Of a DNA stretch of 14,618 nucleotides, positions 1 to 6,468 are shown piece by piece. This DNA is from Spirochaetaceae bacterium. Lineage in GTDB: Bacteria; Spirochaetota; Spirochaetia; Treponematales; Breznakiellaceae. Where the stretch lies: positions 1-14,618 of the forward strand of contig JAITAE010000056.1 of NCBI GenBank assembly GCA_031284295.1. Reading direction: 5' to 3'. Made by a program: the position numbers and the translations under genes. The notes under the pieces were generated by a model. That model did not search any database. It worked only from the letters and a program-made list of their open reading frames with translations, and had not been told where the DNA came from. Numbering within the stretch: the first letter of the stretch is position 1; the number at the start of each line of letters is the position of its first letter.

Positions 1-399
1 GATTTAGGCGGCATGATTCCCAAGATAGACGACGCCCCCTGGCCCGGCTTCCCTCCCGATTTAACGAGCATCGCTACAGTCATCGCTACCCAGGTAGAAG
101 GTACGGTGCTTATTCACGAAAAGATGTTCGAATCGCGGATGTTTTTTGTGGATATGCTGATAGGAATGGGGGGGCGCATCGTGCTCTGCGACCCGCACCG
201 AGCCGTTGTTTCCGGGCCAGCCCGTCTTCACGGTACAGAACTACGCAGCCCCGATGTAAGGGCCGGTATGGCGATGGTTATCGCGGCCCTCTGCGCCGTT
301 GGGAAAAGCGTGATCAGCAATGTCTATCAGATTGAACGCGGCTACGAGCGTCTTGTGGAAAGGCTTTCATCGCTGGGCGCGAAGATAAAAAGGGAATAA
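1..399 (+). CDS. murA: UDP-N-acetylglucosamine 1-carboxyvinyltransferase (MurA), C-terminal part
   Basis: This is the last 132 codons of MurA, which transfers enolpyruvate from PEP to UDP-GlcNAc in the first committed step of peptidoglycan synthesis in the cytoplasm. The frame is open from base 1, so the start lies outside the window; the ATG at 13 is internal. Family marks seen are the WPGFPPDL stretch, an [15 protein letters not shown] segment, MGGRI, the [17 protein letters not shown] helix and a closing [19 protein letters not shown]. These match the end of the EPSP-synthase-like fold. The catalytic cysteine loop would be upstream and cannot be checked. It ends in TAA 43 bases before the chosen prmC start and is probably co-transcribed with it. 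MurA is preferred over AroA because of the PGFPPDL and RGYE signatures. Confidence 0.93.
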   Translation, partial: DLGGMIPKIDDAPWPGFPPDLTSIATVIATQVEGTVLIHEKMFESRMFFVDMLIGMGGRIVLCDPHRAVVSGPARLHGTELRSPDVRAGMAMVIAALCAVGKSVISNVYQIERGYERLVERLSSLGAKIKRE

Positions 400-404
400 T
401 TTTT

Positions 405-422
405 GCGGCGGCGCGCCGCCGC
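405..422. repeat. 18-bp perfect GC palindrome between murA and prmC
   Basis: The sequence GCGGCGGCGCGCCGCCGC equals its own reverse complement. It begins six bases after the murA stop codon and has no T-run on either side, so it is not a standard terminator. If transcribed it could form a short GC hairpin upstream of the prmC ribosome binding site. It may be a coupling or RNA-stability element, or simply GC-rich sequence. Confidence 0.5.
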
Positions 423-441
423 GGCGCGGGTGATATTTAAA

Positions 442-1380
442 ATGCATCTGTTTTCAACAGACAATGACGGCACGGATAAAAAATCAATGACTCTGTGCGC
501 GGCCCTGGACGAGGCCGCCGGTTTTTTAAAAAAGGCCGGAATCGAAAGCTGTAAACTGGACGCCGCCATGCTGCTCGCCAAAGTTTTGGGTACGGACAGG
601 ACGGAATTTTTGATTAGGCCCGGCGCGCGGATAAAAATTTGCGACTACAAAAAGTATCAGGAATTGTTGAAACGCCGCGCAAACCATGAATGTACCGCCT
701 ATATCACAAACAGCAAGGAATTTAGGTTTCTTGAATTCTATGTCGATAAAAGCGTGCTCGTCCCGCGCCCCGATACGGAGACGCTTGTCGAGGCGGCGCT
801 GCGCCGTATAGATAAATTAAAAGAAACGAAAGATGAAATTTGTATACTTGATATGTGTACGGGCTGCGGAGCGGTGGCGCTTTCATTAAAGTATGAAAGA
901 CCTTTCATAAAAATGTGCGCGTCCGATATATCGGACGCGGCTCTTGCCATTGCCCGAAAGAATGCCGAAAAACACAAGCTTCAGAATGATATACGCTTTA
1001 TACACAGCGATATTTTTGAAAACATCGCGGGGCGATTCGACATAATCGTATCGAATCCGCCGTATGTTCCGCATGAGCTTATAAAAACATTGCAGGCGGA
1101 AGTACAAAAAGAGCCTGCCATAGCGCTTGACGGCGGCGGGGACGGCCTTGAAATCATAAGGCGCATTGCCGGCGGCGCAAAAAAGCATCTGCCGCGTGGA
1201 GGATGTATATTTCTTGAAGCCTCGCCGGAACAGATGGATGATACCGCCGGGCTTCTTGTATCCGCCGGTTTTAACGGAGTTGAGGTAAGCCGTGACCTGT
1301 CCGGCGCCGGCAGGGTTATAGGCGGTGTATTAACACTAACGGGGGAATCCGCTAAAATGAACGCAAATGATCCGGTTTAA
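442..1380 (+). CDS. prmC: Peptide chain release factor N5-glutamine methyltransferase (PrmC/HemK)
   Basis: PrmC methylates the glutamine of the GGQ motif in release factors RF1 and RF2, using S-adenosylmethionine in the cytoplasm. With this start it has 312 residues, a little longer than usual. The N-terminal helical domain covers about residues 16-90. The VLVPRPDTE motif is at 106-114, the SAM-binding LDMCTGCGAVAL at 136-147, and the NPPY catalytic motif at 205-208. I chose ATG 442 because GGGTGAT lies about seven bases upstream. ATG 487 (MTLCAALDEA) matches the usual family start better but has a weaker site, and a TTG at 403 is also open. Its last 14 bases overlap the next gene in another frame, which suggests translational coupling. 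Confidence 0.93.
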   Translation: MHLFSTDNDGTDKKSMTLCAALDEAAGFLKKAGIESCKLDAAMLLAKVLGTDRTEFLIRPGARIKICDYKKYQELLKRRANHECTAYITNSKEFRFLEFYVDKSVLVPRPDTETLVEAALRRIDKLKETKDEICILDMCTGCGAVALSLKYERPFIKMCASDISDAALAIARKNAEKHKLQNDIRFIHSDIFENIAGRFDIIVSNPPYVPHELIKTLQAEVQKEPAIALDGGGDGLEIIRRIAGGAKKHLPRGGCIFLEASPEQMDDTAGLLVSAGFNGVEVSRDLSGAGRVIGGVLTLTGESAKMNANDPV

Positions 1381-2452
1381 AAGAAAATATGTGATTATGA
1401 CGGTTTTTGCGCTGGTACTGTATGCGTTTATCGCGGCGGCGCCTGTGCCGGAAGAAACAGTGCTGTCTTTAAATTGGATCAATTCGCTTGAAACATCCTA
1501 TGAGGAGAAGGTAGACGAGCCGCTTATTCCGTTTGAGTTGGGACGCTACTTTGGTTATGTTTCGGAGGATGGACGGTTCAGTGTGCGGAAAATAAGAAAA
1601 ACCTATGTTTCACTGTCGGATTTTTTTTGGGCGGAGTATGACGCTCAGGACAAGGGTATAACGGTGAAAAACCCTTCTAACGAAACCGTTTTCAACATTG
1701 AAAACGGGGATGGTTATCCGTTTTTTCTCGATTCGCGGAGTTTCATGATTAACAGCGAACAAAATTCCATTTCAATGCTGAACGGAAACCTCCCCGCGCC
1801 GGAAACCGGCGCGGGGAACGTTGTATGGACCTACGATTTCGCGTCTACCGTAACCTGCGTTGACGCCGCCGCCGGACTCCTTTTGGTTGGAACCCTGGAC
1901 GGCGCGATAGAATTGATAGACAACGGCGGGCGGCGCGTTTATTTTTCTGAACCATCGGGTTCCCGCGTATCAGCCATATTTGGCTGCGCCCTGTCCAGTG
2001 ACGGAAAAAAAATTGCTATTGTTTCGGGACTGGATGAACAGCGTTTTGTTTTACTTGAACAATTCGGTGTAACATGGCGCATAACCTTTCATGAATTTCT
2101 GGGAGAAGGTTTACGGCGAAATGTTTACATTATGTTTTCCGAAGATAACAGTAAAATATCTTTTGAAAGAGAAAATGCCGTCGGCATATACGATGTAAAG
2201 TTGCGTACAAGTTATGAAATACCATTGGAGGGCGAGGTTGCGGCGCTTTGCGGGTGTGGAAAGGACGGGATATTGTTTTTTATAACGGCCCAGGATGACT
2301 TTAAAAAAAAGCTGATAGGGATCAAGCTTCCTGATACAGTCATGATCGAAGCGCCGTTCAGTAGTGAGGACGCCTTTTTGATCAGAAAAAACGAAAATAT
2401 TTTTGTGGGCGGTAAAACGACTCTCGCGTCATTCAAAATTCATAAAAAGTAA
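1367..2452 (+). CDS. Secreted or membrane-anchored beta-propeller-like protein
   Basis: This is a 361-residue protein I cannot name. Residues 1-8 are basic and 9-25 hydrophobic, followed by AAAPVPEE, which fits a signal peptide or an N-terminal anchor. The rest alternates short hydrophobic strands with glycine and aspartate turns, for example VTCVDAAAGLLLVGTLDGAIELID near 163-186 and an AIFGCALSSDGKKIAIVSG stretch after 200. These resemble WD40 or YVTN blades of a seven-strand propeller. No catalytic motif is visible. It overlaps prmC by 14 bases and ends 15 bases before the HD gene, so it sits in the same operon. Its role is unknown; an extracytoplasmic scaffold or sensor is possible, but that is inference from the fold pattern alone. 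Confidence 0.8.
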   Translation: MIRFKRKYVIMTVFALVLYAFIAAAPVPEETVLSLNWINSLETSYEEKVDEPLIPFELGRYFGYVSEDGRFSVRKIRKTYVSLSDFFWAEYDAQDKGITVKNPSNETVFNIENGDGYPFFLDSRSFMINSEQNSISMLNGNLPAPETGAGNVVWTYDFASTVTCVDAAAGLLLVGTLDGAIELIDNGGRRVYFSEPSGSRVSAIFGCALSSDGKKIAIVSGLDEQRFVLLEQFGVTWRITFHEFLGEGLRRNVYIMFSEDNSKISFERENAVGIYDVKLRTSYEIPLEGEVAALCGCGKDGILFFITAQDDFKKKLIGIKLPDTVMIEAPFSSEDAFLIRKNENIFVGGKTTLASFKIHKK

Positions 2453-2467
2453 CGGAAGGCTCAAATT

Positions 2468-3775
2468 TTGGAAAACAACATCGATACGGCCCTGCGCGGC
2501 GGTTTTACCGAACCCATAAGGGACGCGCTTTGGGGACATATCTACCTGACGCCCGAACTGGAAAAAATCACCCGTACAGACGTATTTGTGCGGTTGCACC
2601 GCATAGCGCAGCTTGGACCGACAAGTTTTTGTTACCCCGGCGCGACGCATACCAGGGCGGCTCATTCACTCGGCGTGTACCATCTGACGCGCCGGCTGCT
2701 GTCCGTGCTTTGCGACAGGGGCGCGTCCGGGTGGCTTTCGTCCACCGGCATACGTTCCATGCTTTGCGCGGCGCTGCTGCATGACGCAGGGCATTTTCCG
2801 TACGCTCATTCGCTGAAGGAATTGCCACTCTCGACTCACGAGCAGTTATCAGGCGAACTGATACTTTCGCCCGAACTGTCTTCACTTATAAGCGGCACAG
2901 GCGGCGACCCGTCCGTCTGTGCCGCCATAGTGGACGGCGGCATCGACGCAAAAGGCAATTCCGAGATTCTTTTTTACAGAAAATTGCTCTCCGGCTGCCT
3001 GGATCCCGATAAACTTGACTATTTGAACCGTGACGCCCGCTACTGCGGAGTTCCCTATGGCGCACAGGACATAGACTTTATCTTTTCAATGTTATACCCC
3101 CACAAAGAGAGAGGGCTTGATATAGATCAACGTGGTATTTCAAGCGTGGAGGCCATACTTTTTTCAAAGTACATGATGTATCGTTCCGTTTACTGGCATC
3201 ATTCGGTAAGGTGCGCTACAGCTATGGTCAAAAAACCACTGCTTACCGGCCTTATCGAAGGCTACCTGCGGCCGCAGGACTTGTACAATCTTAGCGATAT
3301 GGGGCTTTTCAACTTGATGTCACGCATGGCCGGCAGTGGATACCCGCTGTTCGAGCTTGGTTTGCGCGCTTACAGCGGGCGTTTTTTTTCGCTTGCGGGC
3401 GAATTTCCGTTCGACAGCAGGCCGTGCGTCGGTCTTGACGACATAATCACACGCCCGTTCTATGAAAAGCGCCTTGCCTCCGCGCTGTCCTTGGAAACAG
3501 GCCTGGATGTAAACGAAACCAACCTGATCATTGATGTACCGGAGCCTTTTTCGTTCGAAACCGATCTGTTTATCCGTGGGAAAAATTGCCCGTTCAATGA
3601 AAGTACAAGTTTTTTTGCCGGAAAAACGATAGAATTCTGCGTCAAAACCCTGCGCGTAGTCCGAGTATTTATAGACAGACCGGTCTATAAAGGCCGGGAG
3701 GTACTCCTCTCAAAGGCTTTGGACAATGTTCTTGATTCCGTCCTTTCCGTACCGCCCGCCCTTATCGCCTGCTGA
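2468..3775 (+). CDS. HD-domain phosphohydrolase (dNTPase-like, COG1078 type)
   Basis: The protein has 435 residues and belongs to the HD superfamily branch that includes SAMHD1-like dNTP triphosphohydrolases. Visible metal ligands are His66 in RAAHSLG, His105-Asp106 in LLHDAGHFPYAH, and Asp179 in LDPDKLDYLNRDA. The early RDALWGHIYL and FVRLHRIAQLG segments are also typical. The start is TTG at 2468, supported by GGAAGG eight bases upstream (2454-2459) and by the family-like MENNIDTALRGG start; no better ATG lies before the conserved region. It is the last gene of the plus-strand run and is followed by a hairpin at 3967-3993. The substrate cannot be read from sequence: dNTP hydrolysis is the family's best-known activity, but other phosphate esters are possible. 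Confidence 0.88.
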   Translation: MENNIDTALRGGFTEPIRDALWGHIYLTPELEKITRTDVFVRLHRIAQLGPTSFCYPGATHTRAAHSLGVYHLTRRLLSVLCDRGASGWLSSTGIRSMLCAALLHDAGHFPYAHSLKELPLSTHEQLSGELILSPELSSLISGTGGDPSVCAAIVDGGIDAKGNSEILFYRKLLSGCLDPDKLDYLNRDARYCGVPYGAQDIDFIFSMLYPHKERGLDIDQRGISSVEAILFSKYMMYRSVYWHHSVRCATAMVKKPLLTGLIEGYLRPQDLYNLSDMGLFNLMSRMAGSGYPLFELGLRAYSGRFFSLAGEFPFDSRPCVGLDDIITRPFYEKRLASALSLETGLDVNETNLIIDVPEPFSFETDLFIRGKNCPFNESTSFFAGKTIEFCVKTLRVVRVFIDRPVYKGREVLLSKALDNVLDSVLSVPPALIAC

Positions 3776-3780
3776 GCAAA

Positions 3781-3800
3781 CTGTTTCGCCTGACGCTTGT
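3781..3800. repeat. 20-nt motif shared, inverted, with 5428-5448
   Basis: The 20 bases after the HD gene read CTGTTTCGCCTGACGCTTGT. The reverse complement of 5428-5448 matches with one substitution and one extra T. Each copy lies roughly 100-150 bp from a copy of the small inverted-repeat element (3885-4026 and 5103-5280). It is probably a fragment of a dispersed intergenic repeat. No function is evident. Confidence 0.45.
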
Positions 3801-3884
3801 TTTTGTTTGCGCCCAGCCAGGAAAGCGGCGCTACGGTGTTAATGTTCCGAGTTGAGGGCGGGGGCATCTGCGGCAGTGCGGTTA

Positions 3885-4026
3885 TAGCAACCTGTTGTGC
3901 TTGATGACGCAGAAAATCCCGATTTATGGGCTACTGCCGTAGCGCTACTTAGCGAGTTTGCAAGGTCAAAAATCGACTTTTAGTCGATTTTTGAAGATTT
4001 TATGCACAAAATGCAACAAACCGCTA
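3885..4026. mobile_element. Small inverted-repeat element, copy A (MITE/REP-like)
   Basis: This 142-bp element aligns with copy B at 5103-5280. Shared parts in order are TAGCAACCTGTTG at the left end, a GTAGCGCTAC palindrome, GTTTGCA, a triloop hairpin, then TTTTATGCACAAA near the right end. The two ends are imperfect inverted repeats: 11 of 18 positions match and every mismatch is a transition. There is no coding capacity, so any mobility would need a transposase in trans. The right end reaches 4026 and includes the TAG stop codon of rpsU. The boundaries are inferred from the alignment with copy B and could be off by several bases. Confidence 0.6.
3967..3993. terminator. Bidirectional terminator-like hairpin between HD gene and rpsU
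   Basis: A perfect 12-bp stem (CAAAAATCGACT with its complement) closes on a TTT loop. The outer arm is A-rich on one side and T-rich on the other, so either strand yields a stem ending in a U-tract. It lies between the 3' ends of two convergent genes. It is also the central hairpin of repeat copy A, so the terminator seems to be supplied by the element. Confidence 0.65.
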
Positions 4027-4236
4027 GTTTTCGCTTTTACTGCTTCTGCCGCCACGGGTTTTCTTTACAAGCTTGCGTCGTAAAGCCTTGTTTTTACGGT
4101 TAAGAATTGTCGAAGGCTTTTCGTAATACTCACGTTTTTTGAATTCACGTATTATGCCTTCTTTTTCGACCATGCGTTTAAAACGCTTAATGGCCTTTTC
4201 CAAAGGCTCGTACTCATCAACAACGATATTCGCCAA
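4024..4236 (-). CDS. rpsU: 30S ribosomal protein S21
   Basis: S21 binds late to the 30S platform near the anti-Shine-Dalgarno end of 16S rRNA and assists initiation. The 70-residue length is normal. The sequence starts [20 protein letters not shown], continues with the [13 protein letters not shown] motif, and ends in a very basic tail ([18 protein letters not shown]). The start is TTG at 4236, fixed by an extended Shine-Dalgarno GGAGGTGA at 4243-4250 with a six-base gap. The very strong site with a weak start codon is notable, since S21 itself acts near the anti-SD. A promoter candidate lies at 4280-4308. The TAG stop falls in the right end of repeat copy A, so the C-terminal end may have been set by that insertion. 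Confidence 0.95.
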   Translation of the reverse strand: MANIVVDEYEPLEKAIKRFKRMVEKEGIIREFKKREYYEKPSTILNRKNKALRRKLVKKTRGGRSSKSEN

Positions 4237-4279
4237 GTAAAATCACCTCCTTTCTTCTAAAAAATAGTCGCATTTTAAA

Positions 4280-4308
4280 AGTATGGCGTATCTCGGCGCT
4301 TAAGTCAA
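4280..4308 (-). promoter_or_regulatory. Probable sigma-70-type promoter for rpsU
   Basis: On the minus strand TTGACT (4303-4308) is followed by 17 bases and CATACT (4280-4285), matching the -35 box at five of six and the -10 box at four of six positions. It lies about 45 bases upstream of the rpsU start codon. The -35 box overlaps the last codons of the decayed transposase (Asp-Leu-Thr-stop), so the insertion sequence end may have provided this promoter element. Confidence 0.55.
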
Positions 4309-5122
4309 GTCGCGATCAGGCAGCAATTTTACATTTACCGGTTCACCGCCGGGAACGAAAATCAAGAAGTCTTCCCAGCTTTAATGCGGAAATCGGCGGA
4401 ACGAAAATCGCGAGTCTCGAAAAACGTCTCCCGCCCCCAAATGAGACCCGGGTTTTCTGATATTCCGCCTTCACCGGCAACATCAGCCCGTACATTAAAA
4501 ACCTCGGCAGATTCAGTGCCGTATATGGCTCTCTCATATGCGTCTTCCCATGCCCGGTGAGAAACTTCGTTTCCAAATTGCATCTCCGGTTCTTCAGTAC
4601 CTTATTGTGCCCGTTCTCTATCTTTCCACCGCGCCCTCCCGCACTCAACAAGCAACCTGACATTCCCCTCTACTATCTCTTTGTCAGTCATCCGTGCGCT
4701 CCTATAGGGGATATTCCTTTTCCCCTCGTTCCATATCTCCATATATATTTAGTTCACCGGCAGGGTCTCCTTTCTGTCACGTATCTCAATCTCGTTTATC
4801 CACCGATACCGGTACTCAGGATGGTTCCTACCGTTCCATTCCCACCGCTTGTACTCAGCCGCATACGAGTTCTTCACCGTTTCCGTCAGCTACGGATGGC
4901 TTTTCCCTTTGCAGGTGAAGATAAAGCTATACACCCTGTCCGGTATCACTTTGCAGGTGCCATAAGCCAAGTATAAATCATCCCCCAACAGGGTGTTTCA
5001 GCCACGCGTACCGCCGCCCGTTGTTCTCAAACCGTCGTTTGGCCGCGTTCCACTCGCAATCCTGTTTCTCCTGTCCGTTTTCATTCCGTACCATCTCATG
5101 TCTAGCAGCCTGTTGCACTTGC
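4300..5122 (-). pseudogene. Decayed transposase (ISNCY-like DDE family), 5' truncated
   Basis: Read on the minus strand across several frames, this stretch rebuilds the C-terminal part of a transposase I associate with ISNCY-type elements. In order: NENGQEKQDCEWNAAKRRFE (near 5100-5040), GDDLYLAYGTC, FIFTCKGKSHP-stop-LTE, YRYRWINEIEIRD, MTDKEIVEGNVRLLVECGRARWKIENGHN, HGK, and finally EDFLIFVPGGEPVNVKLLPD ending at TAA 4300-4302. There are two in-frame stop codons and at least three frame changes, so it is inactive. The N-terminal part is missing; sequence breaks off at the left end of repeat copy B. Plus-strand open frames here are shadows. The family assignment rests on recalled motifs and is moderately sure; that it is a dead transposase is fairly sure. 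Confidence 0.75.
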
Positions 5123-5123
5123 A

Positions 5124-5164
5124 GGTTTTTATAACTTTTTTCGTTGAAAAAAGTTATAAAAACC
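5124..5164. repeat. Perfect 19-bp stem-loop inside element B
   Basis: The left arm GGTTTTTATAACTTTTTTC pairs exactly with 5146-5164, leaving a GTT loop (5143-5145). It is A/T-rich and could block transcription on either strand. Perfect conservation of both arms inside decayed DNA suggests recent origin or maintained structure. Confidence 0.8.
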
Positions 5165-5221
5165 ACGGTTATCCGGCCTGCTGTCGTAGCACTACGCGCT
5201 AATTATGGCGTTTGCAGGGTA

Positions 5222-5246
5222 AAAAATCGCCTTGCAGGCGATTTTT
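5222..5246. repeat. Triloop hairpin of element B with a compensatory change
   Basis: An 11-bp stem AAAAATCGCCT pairs with AGGCGATTTTT around the loop TGC. Copy A has AAAAATCGACT and AGTCGATTTTT around TTT. The ninth stem position therefore differs on both arms (A-T against C-G) and pairing is kept, which favours conserved structure over chance. Confidence 0.7.
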
Positions 5247-5280
5247 GGAGGTTTTATGCGCAAAGCGCTACAGACTGCCA

Positions 5281-5503
5281 GGTAAGCACTGATTTATGCG
5301 AGTGCGCAATGTCAATGAAATTGACACATCAACGTAGTTGACGCAATCGGTGCTACTTTAATGCGTATATAAACGAAGTAGACACTCCTTCCTTAATGAG
5401 TTAAACAGGATGCAAAGCGTGGGCGGTACAAAGCGTCAGGCAAAACAGCATAAGCAAGTGCGCCTGCGGTACGCTGTTTTGTGTAATTAAATGAGCTGAT
5501 CCT
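5281..5503. other. Non-coding stretch with a series of stem-loops
   Basis: No credible gene is seen. The stretch contains TGTCAAT-GAA-ATTGACA (5310-5326), TCAAC-GTA-GTTGA (5329-5341), an imperfect GTGCTACT with AGTAGACAC (5350-5385), and a 9-bp stem CAAAACAGC with its complement (5441-5449 and 5473-5481). CAAAGCGT occurs twice (5413 and 5429). It begins with a MITE-terminus-like sequence (about 5277-5294), so it could be the body of a second miniature element ending at 5546. A 26-codon frame from 5411 is too short and unsupported to call. Confidence 0.45.
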
Positions 5504-5546
5504 TAGGGCAACACTGATTGGCCTCAAATTAATCAGTATTGCCCTA
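5504..5546. repeat. 16-bp inverted repeat matching the MITE terminus
   Basis: TAGGGCAACACTGATT (5504-5519) and its near-exact reverse complement (5531-5546, one mismatch) face each other across 11 bases. The same sequence forms the ends of the 236-bp MITE at 11831-12066. The right arm covers the stop codon and last codons of the glycosyltransferase. It may act as that gene's terminator, or be an element deleted down to its two ends. Confidence 0.7.
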
Positions 5547-6468
5547 GCAGAGTTATGTATTTATTCATAATTGGGTCTTCATGGGCGGACAAATAATTTG
5601 GTTCATATTCGGGAAGCCTGTAAATACTTTCGATCCAGTTTTTGCTGTTACGCAGTATTTTTTGTTTGTATTCTTCGTATGACTTTGTAACATAGTGATT
5701 AACGCGGATTGAATTAATTGAAATTGGCGCTTCCCATGGATGTTTTTCGCCTGTTTCCGTAACGCCAAAACTCATGTCAAGATACATAGGCGTATGAAGC
5801 GATGACGGCGCGGTAAAAAATGCCGCCCGTGGATTTACTATGGATTTCATAAGGGTTACAGGACCGCTGTTTCTATTGAAATTCTTTATAACAAGACCTT
5901 CGGGTTTTTTATAATGACCGTTGTAACCGTAAGGCACCCAACGCGCTGCAAAACCATGCAGGTTTTTATGTTTTTTCTGCCAAATGCCGCTTTCCAAATC
6001 GTTGATAACATCAATAATTTTGTTTTTTATAACAGGTACAATGAACTCGTCAATATCAATAACCGCAAGCCATTTAACCTTGTTTCTGTATCTTCTTACC
6101 GCGTCCGCGTATGCTTGAATCTGTGTTTTACAGCCTTTCCCGGGGAAGTAATGATATTCAACGATTCCGCTTTGTATATATTCATTAAGAATATCTTTTG
6201 TGTTATCGCCGCTTTCATTGTCATACAAATAAAATTTCTCTACGCCAAGGGCTTTATGATACTCTATCCACTCTTTAATATACGGCCCTTCGTTTTTCAT
6301 TATGGCCGCAATCCCAAGATCGTATTCAAATTTATCATTATTATGAAGCAGATAGTTTATAAGAACGCCGGGATAGTGCGGCAATACTAAAAGTCTTATT
6401 CCCAAATGACGGATAAATTTTGGCATCTTCATTCCGTATTTTATAACAAGACTGATAAGGCGCTTCAT
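5533..6468 (-). CDS. Glycosyltransferase family 92-like protein
   Basis: This 311-residue cytoplasmic or membrane-associated enzyme probably transfers a sugar onto a surface polysaccharide. The motif IAAIMKNEGPYIKEWIEYHK (53-72) is followed by FYLYDNESGDNT (79-90), and DIDEF (138-142) supplies the metal-binding DxD. The IRVNHYVTKSYEEYKQKI segment near the end is also typical. An upstream ATG at 6519 is open, but ATG 6468 (MKRLISLVIKYG) is preferred because it forms an ATGA overlap with the restored radical SAM frame and because the extra 17 residues are better read as that neighbour's C-terminus in another frame. The final LGQY and the TGA stop come from an inverted repeat at 5504-5546, so the C-terminus may have been altered by insertion. 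Donor and acceptor are unknown. Confidence 0.85.
   Translation of the reverse strand: MKRLISLVIKYGMKMPKFIRHLGIRLLVLPHYPGVLINYLLHNNDKFEYDLGIAAIMKNEGPYIKEWIEYHKALGVEKFYLYDNESGDNTKDILNEYIQSGIVEYHYFPGKGCKTQIQAYADAVRRYRNKVKWLAVIDIDEFIVPVIKNKIIDVINDLESGIWQKKHKNLHGFAARWVPYGYNGHYKKPEGLVIKNFNRNSGPVTLMKSIVNPRAAFFTAPSSLHTPMYLDMSFGVTETGEKHPWEAPISINSIRVNHYVTKSYEEYKQKILRNSKNWIESIYRLPEYEPNYLSAHEDPIMNKYITLLGQY

Larger units (their letters stand above)
5103..5280. mobile_element. Small inverted-repeat element, copy B (MITE/REP-like)
   Basis: This 178-bp relative of copy A has terminal inverted repeats of 18 bases at 5103-5120 (TAGCAGCCTGTTGCACTT) and 5263-5280, matching at 14 of 18 positions. Inside are a 19-bp hairpin (5124-5164) absent from copy A and the triloop hairpin 5222-5246 shared with it. 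It abuts the truncated end of the dead transposase. A partial third copy of its right end is at about 11805-11832. At both that site and here the right end is followed directly by sequence like the terminus of the 236-bp MITE (AGG-AAGC-CTGATT pattern). Confidence 0.6.

Noticed and set aside
4557..4976. 139-codon plus-strand open frame and its overlapping partners
   Set aside because: It is the antisense of the decayed transposase, rich in Pro, Phe and Leu, with no start signal and no protein features.
5411..5491. 26-codon peptide (MQSVGGTKRQAKQHK...)
   Set aside because: It has no clear ribosome site, lies in a repeat-derived stem region, and its similarity to the 3781 region is at DNA level in a non-coding context.
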